A stretch of 22,817 nt of DNA from Micrococcaceae bacterium UBA7136 (GTDB lineage: Bacteria; Actinomycetota; Actinomycetes; Actinomycetales; Micrococcaceae). This document shows positions 14,830 to 21,950 of the stretch, one piece after another (the stretch's first letter is position 1; every line of letters starts with the position of its first letter). A program made the translations under genes and the position numbers. The stretch lies in contig DKXC01000027.1 of NCBI GenBank assembly GCA_002492045.1, positions 1-22,817 on the forward strand. The letters are read 5' to 3'. The notes under the pieces were generated by a model. That model searched no databases. It was not told the origin of the DNA and saw only the letters and a list, made by a program, of their open reading frames with translations.

Positions 14830-15105
14830 ATGCGCTGCAAAAACCCCCTCTACATGGCCGAACAGGCCGCCATGGTAGACCTCATCTCTGGGAACGAGCG
14901 CCTGCAACTGGGTATCTCCCGCGGTTCCCCCGAAACCGTCTACAAGGGCTTCGCCCACTTCGGCTACCTGCCTGCTGACGGTGAGGACGAAGCCGTTGCC
15001 GAGGCCGACACCCTTATGGTCACCATTCCTAATATGCTGGGCGTAGACTTCAACCTGCGCCAGCTGGAGGCCATCGTCCAAGAGATCAAGCCCGCCCTCA
15101 AATAA
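14830..15105 (+). pseudogene. Remnant of a luciferase-like flavin monooxygenase, N-terminus and core deleted
   Basis: Ninety-one residues remain of a protein family that is normally over 300. The part NPLYMAEQAAMVDLISGNERLQLGISRGSP through FGYLP matches an N-proximal block of luciferase-like monooxygenases. The sequence then continues as DTLMVTIPNMLGVDFNLRQLEAIVQEIKPAL, which matches the extreme C-terminus. Everything between, and the true N-terminus, is gone. Codon use is host-like, not island-like, so this is resident DNA at the right edge of the metal island. The island or its arrival probably destroyed the gene. Its ATG has no ribosome site. Family recognition is by motif memory only. Confidence 0.7.
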
Positions 15106-15286
15106 ACAAAGAGGATGAGATCCTTAAGGAGTAAACCCCCGGTTCTGCTGGTTGCTTGTCCTCTTCAGAGTCAGGGTCTAACCAGAAGGCAAGCAGGCCA
15201 GATGTCACAAGAAGAGCCAGCAGAACTATCAAGGTAATGATGACGGTCAGCGTTAAGACCGTGTTTTTATCCCCAGGTATACTCAT
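15098..15286 (-). CDS. Possible small single-pass membrane protein
   Basis: Sixty-two residues. A polar N-terminus (MSIPGDKNT) is followed by a strongly hydrophobic helix at about 10-35 (VLTLTVIITLIVLLALLVTSGLLAFW). An acidic stretch (DPDSEEDKQPAEPG) and a short tail complete it. The ATG is preceded by AGGATGGAAAG, a fair ribosome site, and hydrophobicity and codon pattern look coding. The 3' end overlaps the monooxygenase remnant on the other strand by 8 nt. No family is recognised. It sits in a decayed stretch of DNA, so it may be a real small gene or a chance frame. Confidence 0.45.
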   Translation of the reverse strand: MSIPGDKNTVLTLTVIITLIVLLALLVTSGLLAFWLDPDSEEDKQPAEPGVYSLRISSSLFI

Positions 15287-15304
15287 CTTTCCATCCTATT
15301 AATT

Positions 15305-15337
15305 GAGGCTCACCCCTGGGGGTGAGCCTCGTCTTTT
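15305..15337 (+). terminator. Intrinsic terminator (12-bp stem, T-run on plus strand)
   Basis: GAGGCTCACCCC (15305-15316) pairs with GGGGTGAGCCTC (15319-15330), and GTCTTTT follows on the plus strand. On the minus strand it lies directly after the stop codon of the copA tail remnant, so it may once have terminated copA. Confidence 0.75.
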
Positions 15338-15401
15338 AGGCGAAGCGCAGCAGCCGGGTGGAGTTGAGCACCACAAAGACCGAAGAGAAGGCCATGGCCG
15401 C
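15336..15401 (-). pseudogene. Duplicated 3' end of copA (last 21 codons)
   Basis: The minus strand reads AAMAFSSVFVVLNSTRLLRFA followed by TAA, the C-terminal end of a CopA ATPase. Forty-four bases (15352-15395) are identical to 16085-16128 at the end of the intact copA; outside that core the copies diverge. The fragment begins exactly at the edge of the 17-bp palindrome at 15401 and ends in a terminator. It has no start codon context and is not a gene. Confidence 0.9.
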
Positions 15402-15437
15402 TTCAAAAGGACCGCATAATATGCGGTCCTTTTGAAG
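15401..15437 (-). terminator. 17-bp perfect palindrome after ydhK
   Basis: CTTCAAAAGGACCGCAT (15401-15417) and ATGCGGTCCTTTTGAAG (15421-15437) are perfect arms around AAT. AAAAGG/CCTTTT at the stem base gives a U-tract in both directions. A degraded third arm, TGCGGTCCCTTTGAG, follows at 15441-15455. It serves well as the ydhK terminator, but the sharp boundary with the copA fragment also suits a mobile repeat end. Confidence 0.65.
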
Positions 15438-15464
15438 TTTTGCGGTCCCTTTGAGAATGAGGAG

Positions 15465-16040
15465 TTACTTGGCCCCTTCAATCTCGGATTCTGTGACCCA
15501 CTTATGGTTCTTCACGGTCATGCCACCGGCGGTGAAGTCCACCACATAAACGGTCTCATCGGTGGACGATTCAACCGTCCCCTCAGCTCCCTTCATGCCG
15601 GTCATGTGCTCAGCCTCAATGGTCACGGGGGTGCCGTCGGCAAGGCGCTCACTCCCGGCGTCCGCCAGTTCTTCCTGCACAACCCACTTGTGGTCGGTGA
15701 CCGGGTCAGACCCGTCGGTGGGCGTGTAGTTCACCGAGTAGGTATAGGTCTGGTAGGCGCCCACGATGGTGGCGGTAGCTTCGTCCATACCACTCATGTG
15801 GTCAGCGGCGAGAACCACCTCGGTACCAACCGGGTAGGTGGGGTCTGATGCTTCGGCGATACCGGCAGGCACAGACCCGCCGTCGGCCGGGTGATTGGCG
15901 TGATCAGCGTGGGCTGCGGCAGCCGACGAGGCCAGAGCCTCAGCCTCGCTTTTAGCAGTTGACTCCTTGGATCCGCAGGCAGTCAGAGCCAGCATAGATG
16001 CGGCAGCGAGGGCGAGGACGCCGGTAGTTAGGGTTTTCAT
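15465..16040 (-). CDS. ydhK: YdhK-like (DUF1541) lipoprotein of the copper operon
   Basis: A 191-residue lipoprotein. The signal peptide ends in the lipobox LTAC with Cys22, followed by a Ser/Ala/His-rich linker containing HADHANH. Two DUF1541 repeats follow: GTEVVLAADHMSGM through DHKWVVQEEL (about 72-125) and GTPVTIEAEHMTGM through NHKWVTESEI (about 135-188). The conserved His and Met residues in AxHMxGM suggest soft-metal contact outside the cell. DUF1541 genes are regular neighbours of copper exporters. The ATG has a perfect AGGAGGT site 28 nt after the copA stop, so it is the last gene of the csoR-copZ-copA-ydhK operon. It is flanked by duplicated copA 3' ends, so it may have been added later. 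Confidence 0.92.
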   Translation of the reverse strand: MKTLTTGVLALAAASMLALTACGSKESTAKSEAEALASSAAAAHADHANHPADGGSVPAGIAEASDPTYPVGTEVVLAADHMSGMDEATATIVGAYQTYTYSVNYTPTDGSDPVTDHKWVVQEELADAGSERLADGTPVTIEAEHMTGMKGAEGTVESSTDETVYVVDFTAGGMTVKNHKWVTESEIEGAK

Positions 16041-16068
16041 AGTTACCTCCTAGGGTGTGGGTTAAGTG

Positions 16069-18351
16069 TTATGAGAAGCGGAAGAGCCGGGTGGAGTTGA
16101 GCACCACAAAGACCGAAGAGAAGGCCATAGCAGCCGCCGCAATCATGGGGTTGAGCAAGCCTGCCGCCGCCACCGGAATCGCCACCGTGTTGTAGGCGAA
16201 AGCCCAGAACAGGTTGCTCTTAATCAGGCGCAGGGTAGCCCGCGAAAGTCGAATTGCTGTCGGGAGTGAGCTTAGGTCGCTGCGGACAATGGTCATATCG
16301 GCGGCCTCCATAGCCACGTCGGTTCCCGACCCCATGGCCACGCCCACGTCCGCCTGGGCTAGGGCGGCTGCGTCGTTTACGCCGTCGCCTACCATGGCGA
16401 CCCCGGCTCCGCCCTCCTGTAGGCGGGTGATGGTGGCCAGCTTGTCGGACGGGCTGACCCCCGCATAGACGTCCGCCGGGGCAATGCCCACCTCGGCTGC
16501 CACGGCGCGGGCGACGGGTTCGGCGTCCCCGGTCAGCAGAACCGGGGTAAGACCCAGAGCCCGCAGCTCGGCCAGAGCCTCGGACGCCCCGGCCTTGGGG
16601 GTATCGTGCAGGGCCAGCAGGGCAGCGGGCTGCCCCCCGATAGCAAGGACGACGGTGGTGCGTCCGGCCTCCTGCTCGGTAAGTAGGGCGCGGGTGTGGG
16701 TTTCGCTCAGTTCAACGCCTTCAGAGACAAGGAAACTGGGCTGGCCCACCAGCACCGAAACCTCCCGGCTCTCACCTGCGGAAACTTCTTCGTGCAAGGT
16801 AGCCCGCACGCCCCCGCCGGGGGCGGAGGCAAAATCAGTGACCTGCGGCAGGGCCTGCCCCAGCAGGTGGGCGTCAGCCTGGGCCGCCTGAGTAATAGCC
16901 CGGGCAATGGGGTGCTCCGAGCGAGACTCAGCTGCCCCGGCCAGCGCTAGCAGGCGGGCGGCGTCCTGACCACCAAAACCTGCCAGGGGAATCACCTCAG
17001 CCAGTGCCAGGGCCCCGGTGGTCACGGTGCCGGTCTTATCGAGCACCACGGTGGTCAGGTGCTTAGTGGACTCAAGCACCTGGGCCGAGCGAATCAAAAT
17101 ACCCAGCTGGGACCCCCGCGAAGTACCCGCCAACAGGGCCGTAGGGGTCGCCAGACCCAGGGCACAGGGGCAGGCAATGACCAGCACCGACACCGCAGCG
17201 GTAAAAGCCGCATTGACATCGCCGGTCACCAGCAACCAGCCGACCAGGGTCGCCAGGGCCAGGGCAATCACCACCGGCACAAAAACCGCAGAAACCCGGT
17301 CAGCCAGGCGGGCGATGGGGGCCTTAGTGGACTGGGCCTCCGCCACGGTACGGCTCATCTGGGCCAGCACAGTGTCAGAGCCCACCCGAGTTGCCCGCAC
17401 CGTCAGTGAACCCGACGTATTGACGGTCGCACCAACGACGGCGTCCCCCACCCCCACCTCAACCGGCAGAGACTCACCGGTCAGCAGGGAGGCGTCCACC
17501 GCAGAGCGTCCCTCAACAACCTCGCCGTCCACCGCAATTTTCTCGCCGGGCCGCACTAAGAATAGATCGCCGGGGAGGAGGTCCTTGACGGGAATCTGCA
17601 CTTCCCGCCCGCCCTGCAGAACCGTGGCAGACTTAGCCCCCAGATTCAGCAGAGCCCGCAGGGCCTGGGAAGAGCGCCGGGCGGTGCGGTGCTCAATCTG
17701 CCGGCCAGCCAGCAAAAAGAGGGTAATCATGGCTGCCGCATCAAAGTAGAGCATGTGGTCCATGCCGTGCCCACCGGCGGACGCCCCGTGGCCGGCATGG
17801 GCGGTCATAGCCGGGTCCATGGCCAGCTGCCAGAGCGAAAAAGCGTAAGAAGCAATAACACCCAGGGAAATCAGGGTGTCCATGGTGAAAGAACCGTGCC
17901 GCAGATTAGTCCAGGCCGGGCGGTGGAAAGGCAGGGCCGCCCAGGTCGCCACCGGTAGGGTCAAAAAGGCCGCTACCCAGCCCCAGTGGGGGAACTGGAA
18001 GGTGGCAAACATGGATATCAGAAAGACCGGCAGGGTAAAGACCGCCGCCACCCACAGGCGCGGGGTGAGCGAACCCTGCTCAGCTTCATCAACCTGTTCG
18101 ACGGCGTCCTGCTTCAAGCTCGCCGTGTACCCGGCCTTCTCAATAGTCTCAATCAGCTGCTGGTCAGTCACCGAGGCAGGCGCAACCACGCGGGCGGTTT
18201 CCAGCGGAAGGTTGACCGAGGGATCCACCCCAATTTTCTTGAGCTTGCGCTCCACTCGCCCCACGCAGGACGCGCAGGTCATACCCCCCACCGTCAGGTT
18301 AACGATGCGGGTGTCACCGGTGAAAACCTCAGCGGTGGATTGGGCTGGCAT
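16069..18351 (-). CDS. copA: Copper-exporting P1B-1 ATPase CopA
   Basis: A 760-residue Cu(I) exporter. One N-terminal HMA domain has MTCASC at 24-29. A His-rich loop (HAGHGASAGGHGMDH) lies between the first membrane helices. The rest is TGES, membrane CPCALGLATP, DKTGTVTTG, SEHPIARA and GDGVNDAAALAQADVGVAM. The last two helices carry the P1B-1 copper signature YNTVAIP and MAFSSVFVVLNS. The open frame allows a GTG at 18366, but the ATG at 18351 follows GAAAGAAGG and starts the protein MPAQST, so it is preferred. It follows copZ on the same strand and precedes ydhK. Regulation by CsoR from the operator at 19077 is expected. Confidence 0.98.
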   Translation of the reverse strand: MPAQSTAEVFTGDTRIVNLTVGGMTCASCVGRVERKLKKIGVDPSVNLPLETARVVAPASVTDQQLIETIEKAGYTASLKQDAVEQVDEAEQGSLTPRLWVAAVFTLPVFLISMFATFQFPHWGWVAAFLTLPVATWAALPFHRPAWTNLRHGSFTMDTLISLGVIASYAFSLWQLAMDPAMTAHAGHGASAGGHGMDHMLYFDAAAMITLFLLAGRQIEHRTARRSSQALRALLNLGAKSATVLQGGREVQIPVKDLLPGDLFLVRPGEKIAVDGEVVEGRSAVDASLLTGESLPVEVGVGDAVVGATVNTSGSLTVRATRVGSDTVLAQMSRTVAEAQSTKAPIARLADRVSAVFVPVVIALALATLVGWLLVTGDVNAAFTAAVSVLVIACPCALGLATPTALLAGTSRGSQLGILIRSAQVLESTKHLTTVVLDKTGTVTTGALALAEVIPLAGFGGQDAARLLALAGAAESRSEHPIARAITQAAQADAHLLGQALPQVTDFASAPGGGVRATLHEEVSAGESREVSVLVGQPSFLVSEGVELSETHTRALLTEQEAGRTTVVLAIGGQPAALLALHDTPKAGASEALAELRALGLTPVLLTGDAEPVARAVAAEVGIAPADVYAGVSPSDKLATITRLQEGGAGVAMVGDGVNDAAALAQADVGVAMGSGTDVAMEAADMTIVRSDLSSLPTAIRLSRATLRLIKSNLFWAFAYNTVAIPVAAAGLLNPMIAAAAMAFSSVFVVLNSTRLFRFS

Positions 18352-18432
18352 GACGCCTTCTTTCACTTGATGTATCTGTTGTGTTTAGTGCCTGGGGCCG
18401 GGCAAAGCCGCCCTCCAGAGAAGGCTAGAAGA

Positions 18433-18648
18433 TTAGCCGACGGGGGTGAAGCCGGCTTCTTCGATGGCGGCTGAGACGGCGGCGGCGTCCAGGTCGCCGG
18501 TGTGGTTGATGGTGACGGTGGATTCGCCGTCCTTGACCACGTCGACCTCTACGCCGGTGACGTTCTCAATTTCTTCGATTTCTTCGCGCACGCTCATGGC
18601 GCAGTGGTTGCAGGTGAGGCCGCTTGCTTTGACGATGGTTGCTGACAT
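18433..18648 (-). CDS. copZ: Copper chaperone CopZ
   Basis: A 71-residue single HMA-domain protein with the copper ligands Cys13 and Cys16 in GLTCNHCAMSV. A beta-alpha-beta-beta-alpha-beta pattern (VTGVEVDVV, STVTINHTG, AAIEEAGFTPVG) follows. It binds Cu(I) in the cytoplasm and passes it to CopA. The ATG follows an AAGGAG ribosome site. It lies between csoR (83 nt upstream) and copA (about 80 nt downstream) on the same strand. Length and motif are typical. Confidence 0.97.
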   Translation of the reverse strand: MSATIVKASGLTCNHCAMSVREEIEEIENVTGVEVDVVKDGESTVTINHTGDLDAAAVSAAIEEAGFTPVG

Positions 18649-18731
18649 GGGTTTTCTCCTTGTGGGTGTGGGGCGCGGACGCCCGTACTTGGTTGGCGGG
18701 GGCCGGTTGGCTCCCTGCCGGGTTTGGGGTT

Positions 18732-19067
18732 CTAGCTCTTGATGAGGCGGGTGATGGCTGCCATTGCTTCGCTGATTTTGTCGTCGAGGGGGGCGGTGTT
18801 GCCGGTGGCTTTTGCCTGGGTGGCGGCATCGACGACGCAGTGCCGCACGTGGTCTTCTAGGAGCTGGATGGAGACGCTGTGCAGGGCCTTGTTGATGGCG
18901 GAGACCTGGGTGAGGATGTCGATGCAGTAGACGTCCTCGTCGACCATGCGCTGGATGCCGCGTACCTGCCCCTCGATGCGGCGCAGGCGCTTGAGGTAGG
19001 CGTCCTTGTCGGCAGTGTAGCCGTGGTGGTGTTCTGCCTGGTGGGTTGCGCAGTGTTCTTCGCTCAT
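18732..19067 (-). CDS. csoR: Copper-sensing repressor CsoR
   Basis: A 111-residue all-helical repressor of the CsoR/RcnR family. The Cu(I) ligand set is Cys48 (DVYCIDIL), His73 and Cys77 (LEDHVRHC), with the same 25- and 4-residue spacing as Mycobacterium CsoR. The N-terminal DNA-contacting helix includes LKRLRRIEGQVRGIQRM. A His-rich N-terminal tail (HCATHQAEHHHGY) may add metal contacts. The frame is open upstream to 19226, but the ATG at 19067 matches family length and lies 9 bp from a perfect CsoR operator. The extension would run through that operator. It heads the copper operon and represses it until copper binds. Confidence 0.97.
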   Translation of the reverse strand: MSEEHCATHQAEHHHGYTADKDAYLKRLRRIEGQVRGIQRMVDEDVYCIDILTQVSAINKALHSVSIQLLEDHVRHCVVDAATQAKATGNTAPLDDKISEAMAAITRLIKS

Positions 19068-19076
19068 GTCTTTAAT

Positions 19077-19097
19077 ATATACCCCCTGGGGGTATAT
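19077..19097 (-). promoter_or_regulatory. CsoR operator
   Basis: ATATACCCCC and GGGGGTATAT are perfect 10-bp arms around a single T, the classical TACCCC/GGGGTA CsoR site. It lies 9 bp upstream of the csoR ATG, so the start of csoR transcription must be inside or near it, with little room for a leader. Confidence 0.95.
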
Positions 19098-19132
19098 CCA
19101 CAAGAGGGTAAAGCCCCGAATGTCATCGAAAT

Positions 19133-19167
19133 TTTCATAAGTGCAGGTAAAGAACGCACTTATGAAA
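19133..19167. promoter_or_regulatory. 12-bp inverted repeat in the csoR/GH15 intergenic region
   Basis: TTTCATAAGTGC (19133-19144) and GCACTTATGAAA (19156-19167) are perfect arms around 11 nt. It lies between the CsoR operator and the GH15 gene. It could be an operator or a bidirectional terminator; the regulator is unknown. Confidence 0.5.
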
Positions 19168-19208
19168 CTTTTGACTACCTTCAGCGCCCCCGGCCGACGT
19201 CCGCCCAA

Positions 19209-19267
19209 ACCTCCACAAACTTTCAAAACCTCTGAAGCCTCTGGAGGTTTTGAAAGTTTCAGGAGGT
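19209..19267. promoter_or_regulatory. Long inverted repeat upstream of the GH15 gene
   Basis: AAACTTTCAAAACCTC (19217-19232) and GAGGTTTTGAAAGTTT (19244-19259) are perfect 16-bp arms. Beyond a 2-nt mismatch on each side, ACCTCC pairs with GGAGGT, giving 22 paired bases per arm. It ends 25 bp before the GH15 start. In RNA it would be a very stable hairpin with a Shine-Dalgarno-like AGGAGGT in its distal arm. Confidence 0.6.
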
Positions 19268-19292
19268 CTCAGCAGACAGCTAGACTCAGGGT

Positions 19293-21128
19293 ATGGCTTC
19301 TTTGATCGAGGACTACGCCCTCCTCTCAGACATGAACACCGGTGCCCTAGTTTCCCGCGACGGCTCCATCGACTGGTTCTGCGCCCCCTGCTTCGACTCC
19401 CGGGCCCTCTTCGCCGCCCTCCTAGGCGAAGCCGACCAAGGACGCTGGCTCCTAGCCCCCCTCGCCTCTCTTGACCCCCAAGAGGGCCAAGAAATCCGCA
19501 GCCAACGCTCCTATAGGCAAAACACCTTCATCCTCCAAACCATCTGGCAAGTTGGCGAAGCCAGCGTCCGCGTCACCGAATTCATGCCCCTAACCGGCGG
19601 CCCCAGCATCCTCCGCAAGGTAGACGGACTGACCGGCGAAGTCACCATGTACCAGGAACTAGCCCTCCGCTTCGACTACGGCAAAACCATCCCCTGGGTC
19701 ACCCACTACCAGGGCAGCAACCCCGACGGCCAACCCGACACCAGCGCCGACATGCTAGTAGGCCTAGCCGGCCCCCACGCCCTAGTCTTCCGCGGCGACG
19801 ACATCCCCCAAGGCGACCCCCAATCCAAGAGCCACACCTTCACCGTCTCAGCAGGACAAAGCTACGTCTTCTCCCTTTCCTACTTCCCCTCCAACCAGAA
19901 CCCGCCCGAACCCGCCGACTACTCGGGCCTGCTCAACTACACCCAAGACCAGTGGACCCAGTGGGCCGACCTCAGCAAGGGCACCAACAGCGAAGAAGAC
20001 CCAACCCAAGGACGCTACCGGCAGGCCAAGACCCGCTCCCTCCTGCTGCTGCGCTCGCTCATCTCTCGTGAAACCGGTGCCCTGGTAGCCTCCACCACCA
20101 CCTCCCTGCCTGAGGTCATCGGCGGCAAACGCAACTTTGATTTGCGCTTCGCCTGGTTGCGGGACGCTGCCCTGGCCCTAGAGGTCAGCCTGGCCCAGGG
20201 GCATGAGCGGGAAGCCGCCCAGCTGCGCAACTGGCTACTGCGGGCCCTGGCCAACAACTCCCGCCGGGTTCACTCGGTCTACGGTCTAGCGGGCCAGCGG
20301 GACGATATGGAACGCCGCCTAGCCCTGCCCGGCTATGAGGGCTCTCAGCCTGTGCGGGTGGGCAATGGTTCTGGCGAAGAGTTCCAGGGGGACGCCCTGG
20401 GCCAGGTGCTTTTGGCCTTCTCCCACCTGCGCCAGCAGGGGGTTGCCGAGGACCACCTCTCCTGGCCCCTGCAACAGGCCCTACTCAATGCCGCCACCGA
20501 GCGAATCGGTGAGCCTGACCGTTCCATCTGGGAAAACTTTGGTGACCCGGCCGTCTACACCCACTCCCAGGCCATGCTTTGGGCTGCCTTTGACGCCGGT
20601 GTCTCGGCGGTAGAAGACTTCGGTCTAGAAGGGGACGCCGCCACCTGGGCCCACTGCCGGGATGCCTTAGCCCAGGATATTTTTACTCGGGGCTTCAACC
20701 AGGATTTGGGCTGCTTTGTCTCAACCTACGGGGGTAGCCGGGTAGATTCTTCCCTGCTGCAGCTGGCCCAGATTGGCTTGGTGGCCTGGGACGACCCCCG
20801 CATGCTGGCCACGGTTCAGCAGATTGAGCAGACCATCAGCCACCCCTCGGGCATGATTTATCGCTACGACAACAGCCAGGGGCAGGACGGCTTTGAAGAC
20901 CAGGGCCAGCCCCATTTTGTTTCCTCCCTCTGGCTGGCCGAGCAGTACCTACGCTCTGGCCGGGTTCAGGAAGGCCGGGCCCTGCTGGATAAAGTCCTGG
21001 ACTGCGCCAACGACCTGGGCCTCATGGGTGTGGGCTACTCCTTCGAGGAAGAGCGGATGACCGGCAACTTCCCCCAGGCCCTAGCCCATATCTGCCTGAT
21101 CCGGGTACTGGACGCCCTGGGCGTCTAG
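19293..21128 (+). CDS. Glycoside hydrolase family 15 (glucoamylase/trehalase-like) protein
   Basis: A 611-residue cytoplasmic protein without a signal peptide. The N-terminal beta-sandwich starts IEDYALLSDMNTGALVSRDGSIDWFCAPCFDS, the hallmark of the GH15 trehalase/glucoamylase-like group. The (alpha/alpha)6 barrel follows with GGKRNFDLRFAWLRDAAL, then SIWENFGDPAVYTHSQAMLWAAFD with the likely acid Glu414. The end is NDLGLMGVGYSFEEERMTGNFPQALAH. Where relatives usually have an EG.F motif with the second catalytic Glu, this protein reads GQPHF (Gln539). Its activity or substrate may therefore differ. The ATG has only a weak CAGGG site, and the upstream hairpin may affect it. The likely substrate is an alpha-glucan oligosaccharide or trehalose. 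Confidence 0.9.
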   Translation: MASLIEDYALLSDMNTGALVSRDGSIDWFCAPCFDSRALFAALLGEADQGRWLLAPLASLDPQEGQEIRSQRSYRQNTFILQTIWQVGEASVRVTEFMPLTGGPSILRKVDGLTGEVTMYQELALRFDYGKTIPWVTHYQGSNPDGQPDTSADMLVGLAGPHALVFRGDDIPQGDPQSKSHTFTVSAGQSYVFSLSYFPSNQNPPEPADYSGLLNYTQDQWTQWADLSKGTNSEEDPTQGRYRQAKTRSLLLLRSLISRETGALVASTTTSLPEVIGGKRNFDLRFAWLRDAALALEVSLAQGHEREAAQLRNWLLRALANNSRRVHSVYGLAGQRDDMERRLALPGYEGSQPVRVGNGSGEEFQGDALGQVLLAFSHLRQQGVAEDHLSWPLQQALLNAATERIGEPDRSIWENFGDPAVYTHSQAMLWAAFDAGVSAVEDFGLEGDAATWAHCRDALAQDIFTRGFNQDLGCFVSTYGGSRVDSSLLQLAQIGLVAWDDPRMLATVQQIEQTISHPSGMIYRYDNSQGQDGFEDQGQPHFVSSLWLAEQYLRSGRVQEGRALLDKVLDCANDLGLMGVGYSFEEERMTGNFPQALAHICLIRVLDALGV

Positions 21129-21131
21129 GCC

Positions 21132-21950
21132 CTAGCTAGAGGAGGTCATCTTCTCTAGCATCATGGGCTTCTGACTGGGGCTGGTCGAACCCACCGACTC
21201 AACAGAAATCCCGAAGTCGGTGACAGCTGAGAGGTCCTGGTCGGTCATTTCGCTCATGACCGGCCCACTGTCTGAACCGGTCAGGGTGCCCGAGCCAACC
21301 ACCTGCCCGCTGGCGTCGTAGAGCCAGATCATGTAAACCTGGCCTTCTGGCAGCTGGGGCAGGCCGCTGGTAGTAATGCCGGCCATATTGTGGGAGGGGG
21401 AGTAGAGCACCGAAATGCTAGAACCCTCCATGGAGCCCTTAGCCAGGGAGACGTCGTCCGCCCGGCTAATCTGGTCGATGAGGGAGTCGCGGCTGGCTGA
21501 GAGGGCTGAAATTTCTTGCCGGGCCTCCTCTAGGGCCTGCTGACTTTGCAGGTTCCAGATGCCCAGGCAGATAGCGGCCAGGGAGGCGGCCAGGGCAAAG
21601 AGGGTCTGCCAGGAGCGGGCTGGGCTAGTCTTGGCTGGGGCCTGCTCAGGCTGGCCTGCCTGGTCTGTCGGCTCAGCCTGCTTGAGAGCCTCCCCCAGCG
21701 GGGCCAGGGTGGGGCCGGTGCCCTCTAACTGAGACTCCTGGGGCAGGCGCTGGACTGCCTCCATGACCCTGGCCTTGAGCCCGGTGGGTGGGGTTACCGG
21801 CGCCAAAGAACCACCCAGGTCAGCCAGCATATCCCTAAACTCCCGAGCCTCAGCCACTAGCTCCGGGCCAGCCTGGGCCTCAAAGAGAGCCTGCTCCTGC
21901 TCGGTCAGCTCACCCAGCGCATAGGCGGTGACCATGTCCTGATAGTTCAT
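21132..21950 (-). CDS. rskA: Anti-sigma-K factor RskA
   Basis: A 272-residue membrane anti-sigma factor. The cytoplasmic N-terminal anti-sigma domain opens with YQDMVTAYALGELTEQEQALFE. A Pro/Gln/Glu-rich linker leads to one membrane helix at about 113-131 (LFALAASLAAICLGIWNL). A coiled segment and the extracytoplasmic RskA domain follow, with ISVLYSPSHNMAGITTSGLPQLPEGQVYMIWLYD and the late FGISVESVGSTSPSQKPM. The ATG overlaps the sigK stop by 4 nt, so the pair is translationally coupled. RskA binds SigK until regulated proteolysis releases it. It converges with the GH15 gene 3 nt away with no visible terminator between. Confidence 0.95.
   Translation of the reverse strand: MNYQDMVTAYALGELTEQEQALFEAQAGPELVAEAREFRDMLADLGGSLAPVTPPTGLKARVMEAVQRLPQESQLEGTGPTLAPLGEALKQAEPTDQAGQPEQAPAKTSPARSWQTLFALAASLAAICLGIWNLQSQQALEEARQEISALSASRDSLIDQISRADDVSLAKGSMEGSSISVLYSPSHNMAGITTSGLPQLPEGQVYMIWLYDASGQVVGSGTLTGSDSGPVMSEMTDQDLSAVTDFGISVESVGSTSPSQKPMMLEKMTSSS

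Noticed and set aside
19068..19226. N-terminal extension of CsoR
   Set aside because: It would translate the CsoR operator and add 53 residues absent from the family.
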